Shown here: one piece after another, positions 1 through 5,270 of the stretch
Numbering within the stretch: the stretch's first letter is position 1
Layout: the number at the start of each line of letters is the position of its first letter
Assembly (NCBI GenBank): GCA_051878975.1
Contig: JBJELD010000076.1
Coordinates: 1 to 9,251 of the forward strand
From: Caccovicinus sp051878975
Lineage (GTDB): Bacteria; Bacillota; Clostridia; Lachnospirales; Lachnospiraceae
DNA length: 9,251 nucleotides
Direction: 5' to 3'
Notes under the pieces: generated by a model
Told to the model about the DNA's origin: nothing
Seen by the model: only the letters and a program-made list of their open reading frames with translations
The model's database searches: none
Translations under genes and position numbers: made by a program

Positions 1-30
1 TTTTGCAACCACATTAAGACGATAAATCCG

Positions 31-59
31 TTGACTTGCGATTCTGTAAAAATTATAAT
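31..59 (+). promoter_or_regulatory. Sigma-A type promoter of the transfer operon
   Basis: A TTGACT -35 box (31-36) and a perfect TATAAT -10 box (54-59) are separated by exactly 17 nt, which is near-consensus for the housekeeping sigma factor. The likely start of transcription is around A66. It is the only convincing promoter upstream of the first gene and faces the operon, but both terminator-like hairpins lie between it and the pilin-like gene. The spacing and box matches are seen directly; the start site is inferred. Confidence 0.85.
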
Positions 60-67
60 GGTATCAT

Positions 68-110
68 CAGTTTTTGCGCATGGCATTTCCATGGAGAGCC
101 GCGGAAACTG
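68..110 (+). promoter_or_regulatory. Structured 5' leader hairpin
   Basis: CAGTTT (68-73) pairs with AAACTG (105-110), CGC (77-79) with GCG (101-103), and an inner ATGG (80-83) with CCAT (89-92). This gives a compact 5' stem-loop starting about two bases after the predicted transcription start. It may stabilise the transcript or be the sensing part of an attenuator. It also buries the ATG at 80. The pairing is visible in the sequence; a role is inference, and no known riboswitch class is recognised. Confidence 0.45.
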
Positions 111-223
111 AGCGAAAATATAGTATTGAAGCAATCACTTTGGCAGTGGTTGCTTTTTTTGTTGAGAAGCCGGGGAATGTCTCCGGCTTTTTGTGTACTG
201 AAAGGAAGGGAGTGAGATTGTGA
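80..223 (+). CDS. Possible 47-aa leader peptide across the attenuator
   Basis: An open frame begins at ATG 80, runs through both terminator-like hairpins, and ends with TGA at 221-223. That stop overlaps the GTG start of the next gene as GTGA. The product would begin MAFPWRAAETERKY and has a short hydrophobic middle (AITLAVVAFFV). No Shine-Dalgarno sequence precedes the ATG, which lies in the 5' hairpin, so initiation would be weak. A frame of this length can occur by chance. The coupled stop/start and its path through the terminators are the only reasons to list it. If translated, ribosomes would melt the hairpins and translation would reach the downstream start. I recognise no homologue. 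Confidence 0.2.
   Translation: MAFPWRAAETERKYSIEAITLAVVAFFVEKPGNVSGFLCTERKGVRL
131..160 (+). terminator. Intrinsic terminator in the operon leader (attenuator candidate)
   Basis: GCAATCACT (131-139) pairs with AGTGGTTGC (145-153) as a 9-bp stem with one G-U pair and a five-base loop, followed at once by seven T residues (154-160). This is a textbook Rho-independent terminator. It lies about 65-95 nt after the predicted transcription start and before the first conventional gene. Unless read through, it would yield a leader RNA of roughly 95 nt. Confidence 0.8.
169..192 (+). terminator. Second intrinsic terminator-like hairpin in the leader
   Basis: GCCGGGGA (169-176) pairs with TCTCCGGC (180-187) around a three-base ATG loop, giving an 8-bp GC-rich stem with one G-U pair. 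Five T residues (188-192) follow. It comes only eight bases after the first terminator and 27 bases before the GTG start of the pilin-like gene. The double arrangement suggests a strong block on operon expression, or alternatively one terminator plus a 5'-stabilising stem for the downstream mRNA. Confidence 0.65.
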
Positions 224-603
224 ATAAAAAAGAAAAGGGAGACGGCAGGACGGAACGAAAGTCTCTTCTTTGCCGGATTCCGGAGATCGTAGGATATGGC
301 TATGCAGCAACAGTCATGGCGATTTGCATGTGTCAGACAGTCTATGCAGCGGATATTTTTGATACGGCAAAGAGTGCCATGCAGAAGGTGTATACCGACG
401 TTGCGGGACTGGCAACGGTAGCGGCTGTTGTTTGTGCGGCGGTCTGCCTGTTCCTGATGAACTTTTCAAAGTCAGGAAGGACTGTGGATGAATCCAGGGC
501 ATGGTTAAAGCGTATCGTGGTTTGCTGGGCGACTCTTATGACGCTGGGAGCCATTGTAACCTATATGGAAACCCTGATCCCGAAAAGTACCTTTACACCA
601 TAG
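220..603 (+). CDS. Small VirB2/TrbC-like pilin or channel subunit (candidate)
   Basis: This 127-aa protein has a charged N-terminus (about 1-20), a hydrophobic stretch (about 24-43) ending in VYA-A that looks like a signal-peptidase site near residues 43-44, then two membrane segments at about 62-81 and 97-117 separated by a short basic loop with KSGRTVDESR. A cleaved signal plus two close TM helices in a small protein, placed first in a T4SS operon just before a VirB6-like gene, is the layout of VirB2/TrbC-type pilins. The assignment is by topology and context, not a diagnostic motif. The start is GTG at 220, with GGGAG at 208-212 seven bases upstream. The GTG overlaps the stop of the leader frame as GTGA. 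It could instead be another small membrane subunit of the transfer channel. Confidence 0.6.
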   Translation: MNKKEKGDGRTERKSLLCRIPEIVGYGYAATVMAICMCQTVYAADIFDTAKSAMQKVYTDVAGLATVAAVVCAAVCLFLMNFSKSGRTVDESRAWLKRIVVCWATLMTLGAIVTYMETLIPKSTFTP

Positions 604-619
604 AAATAACACTGCAATG

Positions 620-636
620 ACCGGCGCTCTCCCGGT
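620..636 (+). repeat. Intergenic hairpin before the VirB6-like gene
   Basis: ACCGG (620-624) and CCGGT (632-636) form a 5-bp stem around a seven-base loop in the 69-nt gap between the pilin-like and VirB6-like genes. No T-run follows, so it is not a terminator. It may protect or process the mRNA between the two genes. The short stem could be chance. Confidence 0.3.
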
Positions 637-639
637 ATA

Positions 640-648
640 AGGAGGTGA
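640..648 (+). promoter_or_regulatory. Consensus Shine-Dalgarno at unusual distance from its start
   Basis: AGGAGGTGA is a full match to the 16S rRNA anti-Shine-Dalgarno sequence, yet no ATG, GTG or TTG lies at normal spacing after it. The first usable in-frame start is ATG 673, 24 nt away, because a TAA at 658-660 closes that frame upstream. A weaker AGGAA at 662-666 sits six bases before ATG 673 and may be the working site. Confidence 0.5.
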
Positions 649-672
649 CGAAATCCGTAACAGGAAACTTTC

Positions 673-2093
673 ATGGGATGGCTGATTGAATTACTATTTG
701 GGGCAATCCGGGAATTATGCTCCCAGTTTATTATTGATATGATGGATATTTCCTCCGGAATGTTCACGGAGATATTATCCTGTGACTTGAACCTGTTTGA
801 AGGCCTGTTTGGGGTTGCGGAGAGTTTATACCGGAATGCGATCATGCCGATTGGGATTGCATTGCTCCTTATGATTCTGGTCTGGCAGCTCTTCAAATCC
901 ATGTTTGGCAGGACAGGGACCTCATCGGAGGATCCGATTGAATTGGTGTTTCGCTCCTGCTTTTGCCTGTTCATGATTGCGTTTGCGAAAGACCTTGTGA
1001 ATTATGTCCTGGAGCTTGCCGGGACGCCTTACCAATGGATCACGGGGACTTCCATTACGGTAGGTTCTTTCAGCGAGTATATTTCCGTATCGGAGGCCGC
1101 TGTGTCTGTATTGGGAGCAGATGCGCTCAGTATTCAGTTCCTGCTTCTGATCCTGCATTTTGTTGTGGCATGGAATTATTTTAAGCTGATGTTTATTCTG
1201 GCCGAACGATATGTGCTTTTAGGGGTGCTTTCCTATACGGCTCCGCTTGCTTTTGCCACAGGAGGTTCAAAGGCAACCAATAACATTCTGGCATCCTGGA
1301 CAAAGATGTTCGGCGGGCAGGTTTTGATCGTGCTTTTAGATGCCTGGTGCGTAAAAATGTTCCTTTCCGCATATGGGAATCTGTTGGCAAGTGGCTATGG
1401 CTTTACGAAATTTTTTGCGGCGACGTTATGCATGATCGGGTTTTGCAAAATTACCGCGAAGCTGGATTCCTATATGGGTTCTCTGGGCGTTAACTTAGGA
1501 AGGATTACCGGAGGAATGAGTGGGCTTGGCGCAATGATGATGGCAGGACGCATGATGCATGGAGGAACAAGACTGTTTGGTGCCGGAGGCGGCCAGGGTT
1601 CCAAATCAGGAACCGGATTCATGAATTTTGGCGGAGGAAAAACGATCCCCATGGGAAAAGGCGGCCCGTATTTTGCAGACGGAGCAGGAAATGCAGGAAT
1701 GTCGGGAGTTGCTGTTGCGGCCATGGATGGAAATAAAGATAGCTGGGAAACACCGGAAACTGCAGATCTGTCGGAAACAATGGGTGCGGAAGCAGGATTA
1801 TGGAATGGGGATGAATCTCTGGAAACCCCGGTTCTTCCCTTTGGAGACCCGGATGCGCTGGAAAATGATATGGATGAGATGGGCGAAAATGAAGTTACCG
1901 GTGGTATCCTGATGTCATCCGAAGAGGAAGAACAGCCGTTTTCCGACCGTGTGGATATGGAAGGAGACGGAATCCCTGCGATGGGACAGATGGAGAATGG
2001 CAGTTTCGATGGGTCTTATGGCATAGATGAGCAGGGCTTATCGGATATCCCGGATTCGGAAATCCCAATGGAAACCGGAGGAATCGGAGCAGC
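673..2093 (+). CDS. VirB6/TrbL-like polytopic channel protein, N-terminal part (cut by assembly gap)
   Basis: The 473 visible residues start with an amphipathic N-terminus and carry about six hydrophobic segments, near 56-76, 91-112, 153-175, 178-196, 213-232 and 242-260. A Gly/Met-rich stretch follows (about 275-350, with GGMSGLGAMMMAGRMMHGG), then a strongly acidic, probably disordered tail from about 355 rich in E, D, G and M. Several TM helices, then a Gly-rich segment and a long soluble tail, is the usual plan of VirB6/TrbL-type inner-membrane channel subunits of Gram-positive conjugative elements. Neighbours (pilin-like, hydrolase, PrgI-like, VirB4) agree. The start is ATG 673, the first start after an in-frame TAA at 658. 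The sequence runs into the N-run at 2094; the probable C-terminus is at 2196-2558. The family call is by topology and context. Confidence 0.75.
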
Positions 2094-2193
2094 NNNNNNN
2101 NNNNNNNNNNNNNNNNNNNNNNNNNNNNNNNNNNNNNNNNNNNNNNNNNNNNNNNNNNNNNNNNNNNNNNNNNNNNNNNNNNNNNNNNNNNNN
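2094..2193. other. Assembly gap of exactly 100 N
   Basis: One hundred undetermined bases interrupt the acidic tail region of the VirB6-like gene. The round length is the usual placeholder for a scaffold gap of unknown size. Reading straight through in the upstream frame hits a stop at 2233-2235, while the open frame after the gap is a different one. The real gap is therefore probably not 100 bases modulo 3, and the early stop is an artefact. Confidence 0.97.
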
Positions 2194-2195
2194 GA

Positions 2196-2558
2196 TTTAC
2201 GGAAGAAAGCAGAATGGAACTGTCCGGTGGTATGAAAGCAGGCAACGGAGTCTTTCTGTCCGAACACGATGGAGGCCAGTATATGCGATATGATGCATCC
2301 AGGTTTGAGAAGCCGCAGGGAGAATATAAGACGGTGCATGAGAATGGGAAGACGTTCTATGAGCTGCCAAAGGGCGAGAAGGCACCGGAAATCCTGCCTC
2401 AGACAAAAGCAGTTCTGGAGAAAAGCGGGAAGATCCGGTTGGAGCAGATTGTTCCGGAACAGAAAAAAGGTGCAAAGCCCAGACAAAGCAGCAGAAGGCC
2501 AAAGAAAGGAGGGAAAAAACAGACGGAAAATACTAAGAGGGAGACGAGAACGCAGTGA
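2196..2558 (+). CDS. Probable C-terminal part of the VirB6/TrbL-like protein
   Basis: The frame is already open at the gap edge (FTEESRMELSGGMKAG...) and runs to TGA at 2556-2558, about 120 residues. A folded-looking part (MKAGNGVFLSEHDGGQYMRY, then RFEKPQGEYKTVHENGKTFYEL) is followed by a Lys/Arg-rich tail (KKGAKPRQSSRRPKKGGKK). I read it as the C-terminus of the gene that enters the gap at 2093: same strand, no intervening promoter, and a basic end following an acidic linker. It could be a separate small gene starting at ATG 2214, with GGAAG at 2201-2205 upstream, but that site is weak. The stop overlaps the next gene's GTG as GTGA (2555-2558), implying translational coupling. No known domain is recognised. 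Confidence 0.65.
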   Translation, partial: FTEESRMELSGGMKAGNGVFLSEHDGGQYMRYDASRFEKPQGEYKTVHENGKTFYELPKGEKAPEILPQTKAVLEKSGKIRLEQIVPEQKKGAKPRQSSRRPKKGGKKQTENTKRETRTQ

Positions 2559-4561
2559 GTGATGATTGGAAGGAAGATGAGCCGCTTGACAAAGCGGCAG
2601 AAATGGCTGCCCGAACAGTTCGGGCAGCGGGGCAGATCAATCAGGCGGCCCAGGCTATGCAGGTGGCTCATGCAGCAATCGGAGCCGGGAGAGCAGGAGC
2701 GGCAGTCAGTGGGACTGCCGCTGGAACAGCTTTTGGAGGTCCATTAGGAGCTGCCGTCGGAGCGGCCCTTACAAACAAAACATTTTGGAAAGTGGCAGGC
2801 AGTGTATTCGCTGCCATTTTTTTATTTCTGTATCTGATCGTGAATTCCATTGGGATCATCTTTTCCTACCTGGGATTTGCGGATGCTGACTCCTATGTTT
2901 CCAGGGCAAGGACAGAGGAGTGCAGAAATTTAAAGATTCAGATCGATACTCTGTTTGCGGAACAGCCCCAGTCAAAAGCGGAACTCTGTTCGAGGATCGA
3001 AGCGGAGAGGGACCGGATCCTTTCGGAGATCAGCGACGATTTTTCCGATCACTGGTCCGGATGTGATGAATACGAGGTGGAGGATGAATATGAATCAGTC
3101 CTGGAACCAGCCCTCAGCCAGTATCTTTCGGTATTGCTTGCGGAGACCTGGAGCGGAAGTCAGATTGTCGGATTTTACGGATATTCCCTGGGACACATGG
3201 AGACGGATTTATCAAGCCCTTATGATGATTTCTTTGCTCTGGCAGCCGCTTCTTATCAGGTTCCGGAGGCACTTTTAAAGGCCGTTGGAAAAGCAGAGTC
3301 AGACTATGATCCCAATGCGGTGTCCGGCGCGGGTGCCATGGGGATCATGCAGCTCATGCCGGGTACTGCAGCAAACCTCGGGGTAGAGAATCCTTTTGAC
3401 CCAAAAGAGAACATCATGGGAGGTGCAAGCTATATGGCGGAGCTGTTACGCATATTTTCCGCCTATCCGAATGGGATGGAGCTGGCGCTTGCCGGGTACA
3501 ATGCCGGGCCGAATGCAGTGAAAAAGGCTGGCTACCGGATTCCGCAGAATGGGGAAACACCGGCGTATGTAGAAAAGGTGCTGGGGTATCTGGGAATGGA
3601 ATCGGGAAACCGGGGTTCCGGGGTTAACGGGATCGGGCTCACGGAAAACCTGTCGGTATCCTCGCTCCTGTTAAAAGAGCTGGTGGATACGAAGGCAGAG
3701 ACTTTTTTAGATTGGACGGTTACGGGAACCCATACGGAGACGATCAGATCCGGGGAGGAGGAAGAGGAGATTGAAGTGGTGGACTATTCCATTGTGGTGA
3801 CATTAAGCCCGCAGCTTTCTCCGACAGAATCCGGATACCAGTTCCGTTATGTAACGGATCAGACAACCTTTAACCACGTTCTGACTTTGTTTGGAATGCT
3901 GGAGCACGGAAAGGAGGAGGTGGAAGATCTACTTTTCAAGGCGGCAAGCTGGAAAAACTATGTGCTGGGTTCTGGCGCATCTGAGGATATCTATACCAGC
4001 AGCATCCAGACGGGCGGTGACAGGATCTCCTATGAGACGGTCAGAGGCTGTAGAACGGACGTGGTTTATTATAACCAGGGAGAGGAACCCTGGGCTTCCC
4101 TTCCCTATGGAAGCAGCACGATAAAGAGTGCCGGATGTGGGCCTACGGCGCTGGCCATCGTGATCTCCACGCTGACCGGGGAGAATGTAACGCCTCAGAT
4201 GACAGCTGCTTATGCCATAAAAAACGGGGAATATGTCTCCGGCAAGGGAACCAGTCATTCGTTCCCAAGCCATGCGGCGCTTGAATGGGGACTGAAGCCG
4301 GAACGGGTAAGGAGAGAACGGATGGACTATGTGACAGCAGAACTGAAGAAGGGGAAGATGGCTGTGGTAATCTGCGCTGAGAACACAATCTCCGGAAGCA
4401 GCGGTCATTATATTGTGCTGACCGGGGTAACATCTGACGGATACCTGACGATTGCTGATCCGGGAAGCCGGAGTCGGACAGGGAAGCTTTACAGCCCTTC
4501 TACCATCCAGTCTTATGCAAGAAATTTAAGCGATGGCAGCATTTGGATCATAGGAGAATAA
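2555..4561 (+). CDS. Membrane-anchored lytic transglycosylase / C39-like peptidase (VirB1-type cell-wall hydrolase)
   Basis: This 668-aa bifunctional enzyme has an Ala/Gly-rich cytoplasmic N-terminus (1-78), one membrane anchor (about 81-105), an extracellular linker, and a transglycosylase SLT domain at about 222-347. SLT hallmarks are the catalytic Glu in KAES (E248), GAMGIMQLMPGTA, ALAGYNAGPNAV and TPAYVEKV. Residues 360-500 form an unassigned region with an acidic EEEEEIE patch. The C-terminus (about 503-668) looks like a C39-type cysteine peptidase: YYNQGEEPW with a possible oxyanion Q508, SAGCGPTALA with nucleophile C528, GHYIVLTG with H618, and IADPGSR with D635. It should cut glycan strands outside the membrane to let the conjugation channel pass; the peptidase substrate is unknown. 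The GTG start overlaps the upstream stop by 4 nt, and GAGGGAG lies at 2537-2543. It may correspond to the family named CD1108 mobile element protein, recalled from memory. Confidence 0.88.
   Translation: MSDDWKEDEPLDKAAEMAARTVRAAGQINQAAQAMQVAHAAIGAGRAGAAVSGTAAGTAFGGPLGAAVGAALTNKTFWKVAGSVFAAIFLFLYLIVNSIGIIFSYLGFADADSYVSRARTEECRNLKIQIDTLFAEQPQSKAELCSRIEAERDRILSEISDDFSDHWSGCDEYEVEDEYESVLEPALSQYLSVLLAETWSGSQIVGFYGYSLGHMETDLSSPYDDFFALAAASYQVPEALLKAVGKAESDYDPNAVSGAGAMGIMQLMPGTAANLGVENPFDPKENIMGGASYMAELLRIFSAYPNGMELALAGYNAGPNAVKKAGYRIPQNGETPAYVEKVLGYLGMESGNRGSGVNGIGLTENLSVSSLLLKELVDTKAETFLDWTVTGTHTETIRSGEEEEEIEVVDYSIVVTLSPQLSPTESGYQFRYVTDQTTFNHVLTLFGMLEHGKEEVEDLLFKAASWKNYVLGSGASEDIYTSSIQTGGDRISYETVRGCRTDVVYYNQGEEPWASLPYGSSTIKSAGCGPTALAIVISTLTGENVTPQMTAAYAIKNGEYVSGKGTSHSFPSHAALEWGLKPERVRRERMDYVTAELKKGKMAVVICAENTISGSSGHYIVLTGVTSDGYLTIADPGSRSRTGKLYSPSTIQSYARNLSDGSIWIIGE
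2581..2598 (+). repeat. Perfect inverted repeat, 7-bp arms
   Basis: GCCGCTT (2581-2587) and AAGCGGC (2592-2598) flank a four-base GACA loop, beginning 26 nt into the hydrolase gene. It is the first of three perfect inverted repeats in the first 170 bases of that gene. Confidence 0.6.
2606..2628 (+). repeat. Near-palindrome, 11-bp arms with one central base
   Basis: GCTGCCCGAAC (2606-2616) and GTTCGGGCAGC (2618-2628) are exact reverse complements around a single A at 2617. It lies in the hydrolase reading frame and encodes AARTVRAA, itself mirror-like. On RNA it would fold as a 9-10 bp hairpin with a small loop. On DNA it has the shape of a dimeric protein-binding site. Its function is unknown. 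Confidence 0.7.
2698..2722 (+). repeat. Perfect inverted repeat, 10-bp arms
   Basis: AGCGGCAGTC (2698-2707) and GACTGCCGCT (2713-2722) flank an AGTGG loop inside the Ala/Gly-rich part of the hydrolase gene. No T-run follows, so it is not an intrinsic terminator. It would make a stable hairpin in the mRNA. Confidence 0.7.
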
Positions 4562-4565
4562 GACG

Positions 4566-5267
4566 ATGAAGTTTAGAAAACGAATCCGGTTTTTTATTGT
4601 GTTAACCATAGTCTGTCTGGTTTCCCGGATGACCCTAAGAACTGCTATGGCGGAAGAAATACCTGAAGCCGGAGCGGGAGAGAGACAGAGACATACCTTG
4701 CTGGAAGAGGAAACAGACGAATACACCGACACTGACACGAGGAGGGGAATCCTGGCAATCCGCCTGAATGCTTTTGACGAGTTTCATGGAGAAGTGGAGC
4801 TTTTCTGCTGCAGATCCGGCTCAAGAGAGTGGAGTCTTACTCTGACTCCGGAGAAACAATATGTGGAGAACTGTTCCCTTCCGGTTGGAGACTATCAGAT
4901 CACCGGGATTCTGGCCGCATCCGGCGGAAGGGAGTATGACTGTATGGCTGATGATGAATTTTTTTCGATCCGGGAGGGAGAAGTCACCCTTATTAAAGTG
5001 ACCGTATCTGCGGGAAGTCTGTATCGGGTTCCCTATGAGGTGGAGGAGAATGCGGGTGGGAAGCCGGAAGAACGTTCGCGAGGGGAAAGCCTGACGGAAG
5101 AGAGGGTTATGGAGGAAGATACCGTGGAAGAAAGGGAAAACGAACGAGCAGATAATGGGAAGGAGCAGGGAATTCCGGTGCTTTTTCTTACCGGTATTCT
5201 GGGAATCACTGTATGCGGATGCTTTTTTTATCTGGCTGTGAAACAGATGAAGGAAGGAGGAAGTTAA
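4566..5267 (+). CDS. Unrecognised secreted single-pass membrane protein of the transfer operon
   Basis: This 233-aa protein has a basic N-terminus plus hydrophobic core (about 8-28) with a plausible signal-peptidase site after AMA (residue 29), then an acidic linker. A beta-rich ectodomain follows at about 60-150 (GILAIRLNAFDEFHGEVEL, LPVGDYQITGI), resembling the strand pattern of CnaB/carboxypeptidase-regulatory-like folds. A second, highly charged E/R linker (about 158-200) leads to a C-terminal TM helix (about 204-224) and a short KQMKEGGS tail. The ectodomain has four cysteines (C81, C82, C103, C126). The topology suggests an exported ectodomain held in the membrane, perhaps a scaffold or mating-contact factor. 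I recognise no family. The start ATG is four bases after the hydrolase stop; its AGGAGA site (4552-4557) lies in the end of that gene. Confidence 0.75.
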   Translation: MKFRKRIRFFIVLTIVCLVSRMTLRTAMAEEIPEAGAGERQRHTLLEEETDEYTDTDTRRGILAIRLNAFDEFHGEVELFCCRSGSREWSLTLTPEKQYVENCSLPVGDYQITGILAASGGREYDCMADDEFFSIREGEVTLIKVTVSAGSLYRVPYEVEENAGGKPEERSRGESLTEERVMEEDTVEERENERADNGKEQGIPVLFLTGILGITVCGCFFYLAVKQMKEGGS

Positions 5268-5270
5268 ACC

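Noticed and set aside
53..310. Minus-strand open frame of 85 codons across the leader
   Set aside because: It runs antisense through the promoter, both terminators and the pilin-like gene, has no recognisable domain, and is Ser/Pro-rich in the way expected of a reverse-strand shadow.
673..2235. A complete 520-residue VirB6-like gene ending at 2235
   Set aside because: The frame is only joined through 100 undetermined bases. The stop at 2233-2235 lies in a frame different from the convincing coding sequence after the gap.
2586..2591. TTGACA resembling a -35 box inside the hydrolase gene
   Set aside because: No -10-like sequence lies 16-18 nt downstream (the region there is GC-rich), and the bases are part of a hairpin and of conserved-looking coding sequence.
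2581..2722. Inverted repeats in the hydrolase gene as an origin of transfer or a terminator
   Set aside because: There is no T-run for termination, no relaxase gene nearby and no recognisable nic motif; the repeats are reported only as unexplained structure.
3929..4408. 159-codon minus-strand frame opposite the C39-like domain
   Set aside because: The sense strand carries a complete, motif-bearing peptidase domain. The antisense frame shows no start signals or recognisable protein features.
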